The translations under genes were made by a program, and so were the position numbers. Shown in pieces: positions 11,005-18,909 of a stretch of 64,000 nt of DNA. Origin of the DNA: Pseudomonadota bacterium (GTDB lineage: Bacteria > Pseudomonadota > Alphaproteobacteria > Rhizobiales > Devosiaceae); assembly GCA_023393475.1 (NCBI GenBank), contig JAEWLC010000028.1, positions 1 through 64,000 on the forward strand, read 5' to 3'. Under the pieces are notes generated by a model. The model was given only the letters and a program-made list of their open reading frames with translations. It searched no databases and was not told the DNA's origin. Within the stretch, counting starts at the first letter, position 1, and each line of letters begins with the position of its first letter.

Positions 11005-11495
11005 TTCGCTCCTCCTTCGAGATGGGCAGCGAGCTTGTCCCAGCTCTCGAGCGTGCCTGCCGCAAAGCCGCGGCGGACGACGGCGGCCTTTTCGACGGCC
11101 GTGTCGAAATAGGCTTCGAGCCGCAACAGCGTGGTGCCGTCACCGCGATCGGTGAAGGTGATGACACGCAGGAAGCTCGGCGGCGGGTTGCCCTCGAACA
11201 CGGCGTCGTCGAGCTGGCGGTTGCGGTAGACGATGCGCTCGGGCTTCGCGATTTCGATGAACTCGCTGTCGGCCGGGTAGTCGCGGCCATCGGGGCCACG
11301 CATGACGTGATGCCAGCGGCCGCCAACCCGGAAATCCATCTCGACCACCGGATTGGTGAAGCCCGTCGGGCCCCACCAGCGGCTGAGGTGATAGGGATCG
11401 GCGAACATCTTCCAGACCAGCTCGCGCGGAGCGGGCAGCACCCGCTCCAGTTCGAGTTTCCGGTCGTCCGGAATGGCGGCGAGGTTGTCGAGCAT
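11001..11495 (-). CDS. SRPBCC/AHSA1-family protein (second copy)
   Basis: A 164-residue START/Bet v1-like helix-grip protein of the AHSA1 (activator of Hsp90 ATPase homologue 1-like) family. Signature segments are LELERVLPAPRELVWKMFADP, cut here to ERVLPAPRELVWKMF, then WWGPTGFTNPVVEMDFRVGG and the long C-terminal helix GTLESWDKLAAHLE. Such proteins bind hydrophobic ligands in a central cavity, but no ligand is known here. It lies three bases downstream of the other AHSA1 gene and overlaps the YdeI-like gene, so it is part of one operon. It is paralogous to its neighbour but diverged. Confidence 0.88.
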   Translation of the reverse strand: MLDNLAAIPDDRKLELERVLPAPRELVWKMFADPYHLSRWWGPTGFTNPVVEMDFRVGGRWHHVMRGPDGRDYPADSEFIEIAKPERIVYRNRQLDDAVFEGNPPPSFLRVITFTDRGDGTTLLRLEAYFDTAVEKAAVVRRGFAAGTLESWDKLAAHLEGGAK

Positions 11496-11498
11496 CGA

Positions 11499-11987
11499 TC
11501 AGGCCCTGGTCAGTTCGGCGAGGATCTGGTCGATGACGGAGAAGCCGTGCACCATGCCGACTTCCATACCCGAGGCGACCATGCCGTCGCGGTCCTCGAT
11601 ATTGTCGAACTGCGAAACCGACTTGTAGTGGGTCTTGCCGTCCACTTCCTCGAAGGTGTGGGTTTCGACCAGGTTCTTGCCGAAGAACATGTTCTCCATG
11701 CCGAAGGTCCAGACGAACTTCTCCGGCTCCTTCACCTCGCGGTACTCACCGACGAAGATGTAGACACTGCCGTCGGGGTCGCCGGACTCGATGCGCCACT
11801 TGCCGCCGGGGCGGACGTCGAAATCGGTGATGGTGTTGCGCTGGCCATCGGTGCCCCACCAGCGCACGACATGCTCGCGCTGGGTCATCACTTTCCACAC
11901 CAGGGCCCGCGGGGCGTCGAAGGTGCGGGTGGCGATGACGATGGGCTCGTTGGTCGGGGCGTCGATCTTCAGGTCGGGCAATGCCAT
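11499..11987 (-). CDS. SRPBCC/AHSA1-family protein (first copy)
   Basis: The AHSA1 domain starts MALPDLKIDAP and runs through RTFDAPRALVWKVM, WWGTDGQRNTITDFDVRPGG and the C-terminal ligand-cavity helix, giving 162 residues. An upstream in-frame extension to 12191 exists. I chose the ATG at 11987 because a strong GGAGG lies just upstream and the extension is not AHSA1-like: it contains an ArsR C-terminal remnant. The ligand-binding fold is clear; the ligand is unknown. It is in an operon with ArsR upstream and a second AHSA1 gene three bases downstream. Confidence 0.88.
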   Translation of the reverse strand: MALPDLKIDAPTNEPIVIATRTFDAPRALVWKVMTQREHVVRWWGTDGQRNTITDFDVRPGGKWRIESGDPDGSVYIFVGEYREVKEPEKFVWTFGMENMFFGKNLVETHTFEEVDGKTHYKSVSQFDNIEDRDGMVASGMEVGMVHGFSVIDQILAELTRA

Positions 11988-11999
11988 TTCTTCCTCCAT

Positions 12000-12059
12000 C
12001 AATGCGGTAAGGTACGCGCTGAGGCGGTCCAGGTTTTCCTGCCAGAACCACCAGTAGGT
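12000..12059 (-). pseudogene. Remnant of an ArsR C-terminus
   Basis: In the frame of the downstream AHSA1 gene, the segment TYWWFWQENLDRLSAYLTAL aligns with the C-terminal helix of the intact ArsR gene next door (AYRRFWDQSLDRLGDYLVEL) at 10 of 20 positions. The helix-turn-helix part is missing. The simplest reading is that an ancestral ArsR-AHSA1 pair was duplicated or inserted and its ArsR reduced to this tail. The alternative is a real N-terminal extension of the AHSA1 protein, which the internal Shine-Dalgarno argues against. Confidence 0.5.
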
Positions 12060-12218
12060 TACGAACCAATGCCGGGGTGGCAAGGTTTCGCGGTTGAGCG
12101 AAGGCAAGGCTTCGTGGTCTCCACGTGAAGACATGGCTTCGCCGGTGACCTTCCGGAGGAGCCGGAAGGGAATGATCTTTGCTCGGTGCATTTTTTGCCG
12201 GTCGGGCCCGGCGGCGAG

Positions 12219-12563
12219 TTAGTTCTTCGTGCCGCCGGGGTCCCCCTTCTGCAGTTCGACGAGGTAGTCGCCGAGGCGATCGAGGCTCTGGTCCCAGAAG
12301 CGGCGATAGGCTTCGACCCAGTCCGCAACTTCGGCCATCGGCGCCGCCTCTAGCCGGCAGGGGCGCCACTGGGCTTCCTTGCCGCGCGAGATGAGGCCGG
12401 CGTTCTCCAGCACCTTCAGATGCTTGCTCACGGCGGCCAGCGACATGTCGTAGGGCTCGGCGAGCTCGCTCACCGTCGCCTCGCCCCGGGAGAGGCGCGC
12501 GAGGATGCCGCGGCGGGTGGGATCGGCGAGGGCCGAGAGCGTCTGGGACAGGCGGTCAGTCAT
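12219..12563 (-). CDS. ArsR-family winged-helix repressor
   Basis: A 114-residue winged-helix regulator. The DNA-binding core is LADPTRRGILARLSRGEATVSELAEPYDMSLAAVSKHLKVLENAGLI in outline (recognition helix SLAAVSKHLKVLE, about residues 40-55). It has no CxC metal motif, so it is not a classical metal sensor. It belongs to the ArsR group commonly paired with AHSA1 proteins. It lies inside its own probable operon, between an alpha/beta hydrolase and the AHSA1 genes. Two palindromes upstream of the operon suggest autoregulation. The inducing signal is unknown. Confidence 0.92.
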   Translation of the reverse strand: MTDRLSQTLSALADPTRRGILARLSRGEATVSELAEPYDMSLAAVSKHLKVLENAGLISRGKEAQWRPCRLEAAPMAEVADWVEAYRRFWDQSLDRLGDYLVELQKGDPGGTKN

Positions 12564-12578
12564 TTTTGGTCTCTTTGG

Positions 12579-13385
12579 TCATTCGGCGGCGAGGCGCGAG
12601 GGCACGCCGTTGAAGAGGTCGATCAGTGTCGGCGCGATGGCCTCGGCCTTCACCTCGTGGGTCTGCCCCGGCAGCACCACCAGTTCGCAGCCGATCGTCT
12701 CGGCGCAAAGCGTGGCCGAGTCCTTCAGCACCGGCATGGTCTTCGAGCCATAGATGCCGAGCGACGGCGCGCCGATGCCGCGCATGCGGGCCTCGGGCGG
12801 GTTGAAGCCGTTCACCGCTTCCATGTCGAAGGGCAGGCTGGGCGCCTGGGCCGCGAGAGTCGGCCACATCTTGGTGAGCTTCATCGGGATGAGGAAGATC
12901 GAAGGCATGCCGATCAGCTTGGTCATGAAGTAGGCGACGGCATCGCCGTTCCTGCCCTCGGCGACCAGCTTCTGCACCGCTGCCTCGAAGTTGGCCGGGA
13001 CCTTGCGGGCCTTCGGGCCGACCATGTAGGGCGGCTCGTAGAACGCCAGCCGCGTCACCGGCAGTCCCGCGGCCGCGGCCTCGATGGCGAGGCAGGCGCC
13101 GGAGGAGAAGCCGACGAGCGCCGCGCTGCCGCCCGCGGCATCGATCAAGGCCCGCAGGTCTTCGAGCTCGCGCTCGAGGTGATAGTCGGTCGACGGCGAG
13201 GAGTCGCCACGCGCCCGGCGATCATAGTGGTAGACGCGGAAGTGCTTCCCCAGCTCGGCGGCAAGCTTGTTGGACGGGCCGAAATGGCGGCCGCAGAAGG
13301 CGCCCTCGACGATGATGACGGGTTCCCCGGTGCCATAGACGTCGTAGGCGATGCTGGTGCCGTCGGCGGAAATCACGGTCTGCAT
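12579..13385 (-). CDS. Alpha/beta-fold hydrolase, first gene of ArsR operon
   Basis: A 268-residue cytoplasmic hydrolase. It begins ISADGTSIAYDVYGTGEPV, has the nucleophile motif GFSSGA (Ser near residue 94) and ends with the candidate base His in LPGQTHEV. It lacks a signal peptide. The usual HGG oxyanion segment is replaced by VEGAFCG, a variation seen in some small alpha/beta hydrolases. It is the promoter-proximal gene of the ArsR/AHSA1/YdeI operon, with only 15 bases between its stop and the ArsR start. Substrate unknown. Confidence 0.85.
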   Translation of the reverse strand: MQTVISADGTSIAYDVYGTGEPVIIVEGAFCGRHFGPSNKLAAELGKHFRVYHYDRRARGDSSPSTDYHLERELEDLRALIDAAGGSAALVGFSSGACLAIEAAAAGLPVTRLAFYEPPYMVGPKARKVPANFEAAVQKLVAEGRNGDAVAYFMTKLIGMPSIFLIPMKLTKMWPTLAAQAPSLPFDMEAVNGFNPPEARMRGIGAPSLGIYGSKTMPVLKDSATLCAETIGCELVVLPGQTHEVKAEAIAPTLIDLFNGVPSRLAAE

Positions 13386-13404
13386 TTTCTGAACCCGCTG
13401 GTTA

Positions 13405-13420
13405 TCAACTATATGGTTGA
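13405..13420. promoter_or_regulatory. Candidate ArsR operator 1
   Basis: The palindrome TCAACTATATGGTTGA pairs at 7 of 8 positions and lies 20 bases upstream of the first gene of the ArsR operon. A second related palindrome (sharing TCAAC and GGTT) sits 38 bases further upstream. ArsR-type repressors bind such short AT-centred dyads. Binding is inferred from position and symmetry. Confidence 0.6.
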
Positions 13421-13442
13421 ATACACCGTCGAGAGATAGCTG

Positions 13443-13458
13443 TCAACCGTTCGGTTAA
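13443..13458. promoter_or_regulatory. Candidate ArsR operator 2
   Basis: TCAACCGTTCGGTTAA contains perfect AACCG/CGGTT arms. It shares the TCAAC and GGTT half-site letters and a 38-base centre spacing (close to 3.6 helical turns) with operator 1. It lies between the ArsR operon promoter region and the stop of the next upstream minus-strand gene. Confidence 0.55.
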
Positions 13459-13463
13459 ATACC

Positions 13464-14066
13464 TCAGGCGGGAAGCAGGGCGGCGGAGAGCAGCTTGATC
13501 GAGCGGCGCCGGTTGTCGGGGTCGTTGTCGCCCATCTGCTGGGCGTCGGGGAACCGCAGTTCCAGCTCCACCCGGCCGCCGGCGGCAGACGCAAGGTCTT
13601 GCGGAACAGCGATCCTCGCATCCTGCCGCGTCCCGGCGGTGACGGTGAGGATGGAGATCAGCTCGCCGTTGAACAGGATCTCGACCCGCTGCGTCGGCTG
13701 GTCGTCCTTCCTGATCGCGTCCAGCGTGAGCTTCAGCAGGGCCGGCGCTTCGGGCCCGGGATAGACGAAGCGGAGCCGCGAACTGGTGCCGACGGCGTGG
13801 AGGCCGTCGCCGACGGGGCCCTCCCAGCCGCAGACCCGATTCGGCCTCGACAGACTCCCTGCCCCCTTTGCGGTGAAGTCGATCACCTCGCCCAGCGCAT
13901 AGGTGCCCACCACCGGCTGATTGAGGCAGGTCGTGGTCTTGTCGATGTAGTAGGCGCGGAAATCCGACGACACGTCGGGATGCAGCATCAGCCAGAACAC
14001 GCCGAGCTCGAACAGGGCGACCAGCGCGACGAGGACATAGGTGCCGGTGCGGAGCGCGCTAGACAA
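13464..14066 (-). CDS. Membrane-anchored protein of unknown function
   Basis: A 200-residue protein with one N-terminal transmembrane segment (TYVLVALVALFELGVFWLML, about residues 8-27) and an extracytoplasmic remainder. The soluble part looks beta-rich (RLRFVYPGPEAPALLKLTLDA; VEILFNGELISILTVTAGT), reminiscent of carbohydrate-binding-like sandwich domains found in membrane glycosyltransferases. Its start overlaps the end of the upstream mannosyltransferase-like gene by eight bases, so the pair is coupled and probably acts together. I do not recognise a named family. Confidence 0.72.
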   Translation of the reverse strand: MSSALRTGTYVLVALVALFELGVFWLMLHPDVSSDFRAYYIDKTTTCLNQPVVGTYALGEVIDFTAKGAGSLSRPNRVCGWEGPVGDGLHAVGTSSRLRFVYPGPEAPALLKLTLDAIRKDDQPTQRVEILFNGELISILTVTAGTRQDARIAVPQDLASAAGGRVELELRFPDAQQMGDNDPDNRRRSIKLLSAALLPA

Positions 14067-15219
14067 GGCTCAGGTACTCCGTCAGCCAGCCGACGGTGGT
14101 GAAGTAGCCGCCCACGAGGAATACCAGCAGGGCGACGGCGAAGAGCCAGAAACGGACCGCAAGGAGGCGGCTCAGGAGGATCGACAGTGGCGCGAGACCC
14201 GCTGTGAAGCGCAGCATGGAGGCCATGCCGGCAAAAAGCGGTGCGGTGAGACAGAGCAGCGAGAAGACGCCCATCGCATATTTGCGCCTGACGATGAGCG
14301 TGATGGCCAGCGCATAGCCGGCGAGCGTCGCGACGGCCAGCTGCTGCGAGAAGGTGGGCAACCCCGCGCCGGGCTCGGGATCGAACAGCGCATCGTAGAG
14401 GAACATCGGCGGCAGGCCGGTGGGCCGCGCCCAGGCGCGCTGCACATGGCTGAAGGCGATGGCATCGCCGATATGGAAGTGCAGGAACAGCATGTAGGCG
14501 AAGAGCCCGAGGGGGGCGAGGAAGATGGCGAGCAGCCAGTCGGGCCGCTTCAGCACGCCGGGGACGAAGTCGCGCCAGCTACCGCCCGCTTCGCGATGGG
14601 CGCGCCAGAGTTCGATCACGATGGCAAAGACGATGAAGCAGCCGACGATGCGGGTGGCCGAGAGCAGGCCTGCGAAAATGCCGGCGAGCACGAACCGCCG
14701 CTTTTCCAGCGCCGCGAAGACGCAGACCGTGAGGAAGAGGAACAGCACTTCCGTATAGAAGGTGGTGAACCAGATCGAGAACGGCCCCGCCAGCAGGAAG
14801 GCCGAGAACAGGGTGTAGGCCCGAAGGTCGCGCCCGAGCAGCGGCCAGGCGACACGGGCCGAGCCAATGCAGACGATGATGGAGAGGCCGGTGGCGGCGA
14901 CGATGGTGTCGAGCCCCGTGGTCGCCTTCACGATGGCGACCAGCATCGGGTAGAGCGGGAAGAAAGCCCAGTTGCCGGCGTTGATCAGGTTCGGCGTGGG
15001 AAAGCCGTCATAGCCCCGTTCGGCGAGATTGACGTACCACTCGCAATCCCACCGGCACATGCCATCGGCGAAGTTGAGCAGCGAGGCGTCGGGAACGGTG
15101 GCGGCATAGCCGAGATAGCGGATGGCCAGTCCCGCCAGCGCCAGAACGATCGGGATGAGGAGGAGAACCGCCTCGCGCGGCAGGCTCCTGGGGGAGCGCA
15201 AAGCGACGGCTTCGCTCAT
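14059..15219 (-). CDS. PIG-V-like polytopic mannosyltransferase (GT-C fold)
   Basis: A 386-residue integral membrane protein with roughly nine to ten hydrophobic segments. The first periplasmic loop carries the acidic GT-C signature region (WDCEWYVNLAERGY) and is followed by NWAFFPLYPML and FYTEVLFLFL, motifs typical of the bacterial PIG-V/GPI mannosyltransferase 2-like family. It likely transfers a sugar from a polyprenyl-phosphate donor on the outer face of the inner membrane. It is divergent from the opg operon and coupled to the small membrane protein downstream. Family assignment is good; donor and acceptor are unknown. Confidence 0.78.
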   Translation of the reverse strand: MSEAVALRSPRSLPREAVLLLIPIVLALAGLAIRYLGYAATVPDASLLNFADGMCRWDCEWYVNLAERGYDGFPTPNLINAGNWAFFPLYPMLVAIVKATTGLDTIVAATGLSIIVCIGSARVAWPLLGRDLRAYTLFSAFLLAGPFSIWFTTFYTEVLFLFLTVCVFAALEKRRFVLAGIFAGLLSATRIVGCFIVFAIVIELWRAHREAGGSWRDFVPGVLKRPDWLLAIFLAPLGLFAYMLFLHFHIGDAIAFSHVQRAWARPTGLPPMFLYDALFDPEPGAGLPTFSQQLAVATLAGYALAITLIVRRKYAMGVFSLLCLTAPLFAGMASMLRFTAGLAPLSILLSRLLAVRFWLFAVALLVFLVGGYFTTVGWLTEYLSLV

Positions 15220-15374
15220 CTATGATCCCATGCGGTCCGGAAACGGCCAGAACTGCTAACGTATTGCGGCGAAATCATATCCATCCGGTCGGTGCATGCC
15301 TGCCATGCGACAACTTTCATGGCTCAACGGCGTTGCGAAACTCGTGTTCAGGTACCCGGACCCTCCCTCAGCGT

Positions 15375-16979
15375 ATGCGTATGACGACCACACACTCCCC
15401 CCGGCTCGGTCGACGAGCTTTTCTTCGGGCCGCCGGCGCAGCTGCGGCCCTGTTGTCCACCACGTCCCTCACTCGCGTCGCCTTCGCACAGGATGCGGAT
15501 GACGCCGAGGTATTCGATTTCGACGTCCTGACCGAGCAGATGCGGAAGAAGGCCGGCGAGCCGTTCAACGGCGCCGTCCCCGAGCTGCCGAAGCTCTTTG
15601 CCGGGCTCGACTACGACGGCTATCGCAAGATCCAGTTCGACGCGCAGCACGCGCGCTGGATCGACAACAATTCCGGCTTCCAGGTCCACGCCTTCCCGAT
15701 GGGCTGGCTGTTCAAGGAGCCGGTGGGCGTGTTCGAAGTCGCCGAGGGCAAGGCGCTGCCGTTCGACTTCTCGAATGCCGACTTCATGTTCTACGACGCC
15801 GACATGAAAGCCGAAGCCGAGACGGAGCCGTTCCCGGGCATCGCCGGCATGCGGATCAACTACCCGCTGAACGAGGCCGGGAAGATGGACGAGCTGGTCT
15901 CGTTCCTCGGCTCCAGCTATTTCCGCGCGCTGGGGCGCAACAACATCTACGGGCTCAGCGCCCGCGGCCTCGCCATCAACTCGTGGGGCCAGGGTGCGGA
16001 GGAGTTCCCGCGCTTTTCGAACTTCTGGCTGGAGCGCCCGACCGAGGGCAAGCCGCTGGTGCTCTATGCGAGCCTCGAGGGCCCGAGCGTCACCGGCGCC
16101 TACCGCTTCGAGGTCACACCGCCGAGCAATGCCCAGCAGGAAACCATCATCGACGTCACGGCGCGGCTCAACTTCCGCGCCGACATCGCCGAGATCGGCG
16201 TCGCGCCGCTCACCTCGATGTTCCTCTTCGCCGAGACCAACCGGTCGCGCTTCGACGACTACCGGCCGCAGGTGCATGACAGCAACGGGCTGATCGTCGA
16301 GCGCGAGGACGGCCAGGTGTTCTGGCGCCCGCTCAACAACACCGAACTGCTCGGCAACTCCTACCTGTGGGAGAACAATCCACGGGCCTTCGGACTCTAC
16401 CAGCGCGACCGCAGTTTCGAGACCTATCAGGATGCCGGAGCGCATTACGAGCGCCGGCCGTCGGCCCGCATCGAACCGGTCGGGGACTGGGGCCAGGGCC
16501 ATGTGCGGCTGGTCGAGGCCCCGAGCCTGCTCGAGGCCGAGGACAATATCGTCGCCTTCTGGATTCCGGCCGAGCCGATCAAGGCAGGGGACAGCCGCGA
16601 ATTCCACTACCGCCTCGTCTGGGGCGACCTGATGCCGAAGGACGATGCGCCGCTGGCCCACGTGGTCGAAACGCGCGCCGGCCAGGGCGGTGTGTCGGGC
16701 GTCAAGAACGACGAGAAGCTCAGGAAGTTCGTCATCGACTTCGCCGGCGGCGAGCTCAAGGACATGGCGCCCGATGCCAAGCTCGAGATCGCGGCGACCA
16801 CCAGCGCCGGAGAGATCGTCTCGAGCGCGCTGAGCCGCATCGAGGCGAATGGCGCGTGGCGCGTGGCGCTCGACGTGATGATCGAAGGCGACGAGACCGT
16901 CGAGCTCAGCGCCAGCATCGCCCAAGCCGGCAAGACCATCAGCGAGACTTGGCTCTACCAGTGGAGGGGGCAGGCATGA
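15375..16979 (+). CDS. opgG: Periplasmic glucan biosynthesis protein OpgG/OpgD (MdoG family)
   Basis: An MdoG-family protein of about 534 residues needed for backbone modification of osmoregulated periplasmic glucans. The N-terminus carries a twin-arginine signal (RRAFLRAAGAAAALL), so it is exported folded by Tat, as OpgD is in enterobacteria. The mature protein begins near DADDAEVFDFDVL and contains family segments GLDYDGYRKIQFD, FPMGWLFKEPVGVFEV and LGRNNIYGLSARGLAI. I chose ATG 15375 (ATG 15381 is also possible) because an upstream extension to 15222 would bury the Tat signal. It is followed by opgH and opgC. Whether it is G or D by descent cannot be settled here. Confidence 0.92.
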   Translation: MRMTTTHSPRLGRRAFLRAAGAAAALLSTTSLTRVAFAQDADDAEVFDFDVLTEQMRKKAGEPFNGAVPELPKLFAGLDYDGYRKIQFDAQHARWIDNNSGFQVHAFPMGWLFKEPVGVFEVAEGKALPFDFSNADFMFYDADMKAEAETEPFPGIAGMRINYPLNEAGKMDELVSFLGSSYFRALGRNNIYGLSARGLAINSWGQGAEEFPRFSNFWLERPTEGKPLVLYASLEGPSVTGAYRFEVTPPSNAQQETIIDVTARLNFRADIAEIGVAPLTSMFLFAETNRSRFDDYRPQVHDSNGLIVEREDGQVFWRPLNNTELLGNSYLWENNPRAFGLYQRDRSFETYQDAGAHYERRPSARIEPVGDWGQGHVRLVEAPSLLEAEDNIVAFWIPAEPIKAGDSREFHYRLVWGDLMPKDDAPLAHVVETRAGQGGVSGVKNDEKLRKFVIDFAGGELKDMAPDAKLEIAATTSAGEIVSSALSRIEANGAWRVALDVMIEGDETVELSASIAQAGKTISETWLYQWRGQA

Positions 16980-17119
16980 AGTACGACGGACCGACGCCGT
17001 TCTCGGGCGCCCTGCCCGACGCTCCCATGTCCATGCCCAAGCAGGTGCTGGAGCGCCGCCGCAACTCGCTGTTCTCGGCGTTGCGCTCGGTGTTTGCCGC
17101 CGCCCTGCCCCGCTTCTGA
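16976..17119 (+). CDS. Small ORF between opgG/D and opgH
   Basis: A 47-codon ORF whose ATG overlaps the opgG stop (ATGA), ending 20 bases before opgH. It encodes a Pro- and Arg-containing peptide that begins MKYDGPTPFSGALPDAPM and continues with a positively charged helix (RRRNSLFSALRSVFAAALPRF as outline). It is probably translated by coupling. It may be a detached equivalent of the cytosolic N-terminal region that precedes the membrane domain in longer OpgH proteins, since the OpgH encoded here is short. This is an inference; homology should be tested. Confidence 0.5.
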   Translation: MKYDGPTPFSGALPDAPMSMPKQVLERRRNSLFSALRSVFAAALPRF

Positions 17120-17139
17120 CCAGCAGGGAGTTCGACCCG

Positions 17140-18909
17140 ATGGTGGCAGAGGCAACCAAAGCTATGCCGCCGGCGCATCGCATTCGCGCGGTGGCGCTTG
17201 CCCTATCGGCGCTGGTCAGCCTCGGTGCGGGCTGGCTCTACATGCGCTTCATCGGCAGCGACGGCACGAACCTGCTCGACGTATTCCGCACCGCGCTATT
17301 CGTGATGACCGGCTTCTGGCTGGTCTGGGGCGGCACGGCGGGCGTCCTCGGCGCGCTCAGCCGGTTGCCGCGCCGAGCGGTCGATGACATCGCGCCGCAG
17401 GCGATGACCGCCATCCTGATGCCCGTCTACAACGAGGACGCGGCGGCGAGCTTTTCGCGCGTTGCCGCGATGAACCGCAGCCTCGTGGCGCTGGGCATCG
17501 CCGACAAACTCCACTTCGCCATCCTGTCCGACACCAACCGCGACGAAGTGGCGGCCGAAGAGCTGGTCTGGTTCGCGCAACTGCTGAAGGAGCCGATGGC
17601 CGAGGGGCGGATGTTCTACCGCCGGCGCGAGCGCAATGTCGGCAAGAAGGCCGGCAATATCGAGGACTTCATCTCGCGCTCCGGTGCCGCCTATGACTTC
17701 GCGCTGATCCTCGATGCCGACAGCCTGATGGATGGCGCCACCATCCGCGCCATGGTCAGGCGCATGGAGACCGACGAGCGGCTGGGCCTGCTGCAGTCGG
17801 TTCCCGAGGTCATCAACGCGCATTCGATGTTCGGCCGGCTGATGCAGTTCTCGGCGGCGTATCTGAGCCCCTATTTCGCGCGCGGCACGGCGCTGATGCA
17901 GGGCGAGGAGGGGCCGTACTGGGGCCACAACGCCATCGTGCGGGTGAAGGCCTTTGCGGAAAGCTGCGGGCTGCCGGTCCTGTCGGGCAAGCCTCCGCAT
18001 GGCGGGCACATCCTCAGCCACGACTATGTCGAGGCGGCGCTGCTGTCGCGCGCCGGTTGGAAGGTCGAGGTCGATCCGTCCCTCAGCGGTTCCTACGAGG
18101 AGGGGCCGGAGAACCTCATCGAATACGCCAAGCGCGACCGGCGCTGGTGCCAGGGCAACCTGCAGCACCGGCGACTGCTCGATGCGCCGGGCCTCCGGTT
18201 CTGGAGCCGCTTCACGTTCGTGCAGGGCATCATGGCCTACATGGCCTCGCCCCTGTGGCTGACGCTGCTGGCGGCCAGCATTCTTTCGGCGGCACTGCCC
18301 GGCCGCTACTGGTGGCGCGACGACGAGACCGGCATCTGGGTGCTGGCCGTGGCGGTGGTCGTGGTGCTGCTGGTGCCAAAACTGCTGATCCTCGCCCGTT
18401 CCACCCTTTCGGGGCGCAACCGCGCCTTCGGCGGCACGCTGCGGGCCGGGGTGTCGGTGCTGACCGAGATCCTCGTCTCGACCCTCCTCGCCCCGATCAT
18501 GCTCTGCTTCCAGACCAAAGCGGTGACCGAGATCCTGCTCGGGCTCGACGGCGGCTGGCCGGCGACCGACCGGTCGGAGAGCAGGGTCAGCCTGTCGCTC
18601 GCTTTCGCGGCGAGCTGGTGGGTGATGGTGGCCGGCGCCGCCGTGATCGCCATCGGCATTTGCTTTGCCAGCGAACTGGTGCCGTGGCTGCTGCCGGTCG
18701 GCCTACCGGCGATCTTTGCACCGGTGCTGATCTCGTGGACATCGAACGGCGCGCGAGCCGGACGGCAACCCTTCCTGTTCGTGACGCCGAGTGAATCGGA
18801 AACCACGCCCGTGATCCTCGAGCAGCAACGCATCTATCTCAGCTGGACGCAGCAGGGCCCGGCCCTTGCCGATGGCACGATCGGAGGAGTGGCGCATGTC
18901 CACGCCTAG
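17140..18909 (+). CDS. opgH: Glucans biosynthesis glucosyltransferase H
   Basis: A 589-residue inner-membrane GT2 glycosyltransferase that makes the glucan backbone from UDP-glucose. Hydrophobic segments flank a cytoplasmic catalytic domain with LMPVYNED, FAILSDTNRDE, FYRRRERNVGKKAGNIEDF, LILDADSLMDG (DAD motif), WGHNAIVRVKAF, SHDYVEAALL and the product-binding RRWCQGNL (QxxRW-like). Several C-terminal membrane helices follow. It is shorter than the 800-plus-residue enterobacterial enzyme, mainly at both termini. The ATG at 17140 has AGGGAG upstream. It overlaps opgC and lies in one operon with opgG/D. Confidence 0.95.
   Translation: MVAEATKAMPPAHRIRAVALALSALVSLGAGWLYMRFIGSDGTNLLDVFRTALFVMTGFWLVWGGTAGVLGALSRLPRRAVDDIAPQAMTAILMPVYNEDAAASFSRVAAMNRSLVALGIADKLHFAILSDTNRDEVAAEELVWFAQLLKEPMAEGRMFYRRRERNVGKKAGNIEDFISRSGAAYDFALILDADSLMDGATIRAMVRRMETDERLGLLQSVPEVINAHSMFGRLMQFSAAYLSPYFARGTALMQGEEGPYWGHNAIVRVKAFAESCGLPVLSGKPPHGGHILSHDYVEAALLSRAGWKVEVDPSLSGSYEEGPENLIEYAKRDRRWCQGNLQHRRLLDAPGLRFWSRFTFVQGIMAYMASPLWLTLLAASILSAALPGRYWWRDDETGIWVLAVAVVVVLLVPKLLILARSTLSGRNRAFGGTLRAGVSVLTEILVSTLLAPIMLCFQTKAVTEILLGLDGGWPATDRSESRVSLSLAFAASWWVMVAGAAVIAIGICFASELVPWLLPVGLPAIFAPVLISWTSNGARAGRQPFLFVTPSESETTPVILEQQRIYLSWTQQGPALADGTIGGVAHVHA

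Noticed and set aside
11988..12191. N-terminal extension of the first AHSA1 protein to a start at 12191
   Set aside because: A strong GGAGG sits just before the internal ATG at 11987, and the extension contains an ArsR-like tail rather than AHSA1 sequence.
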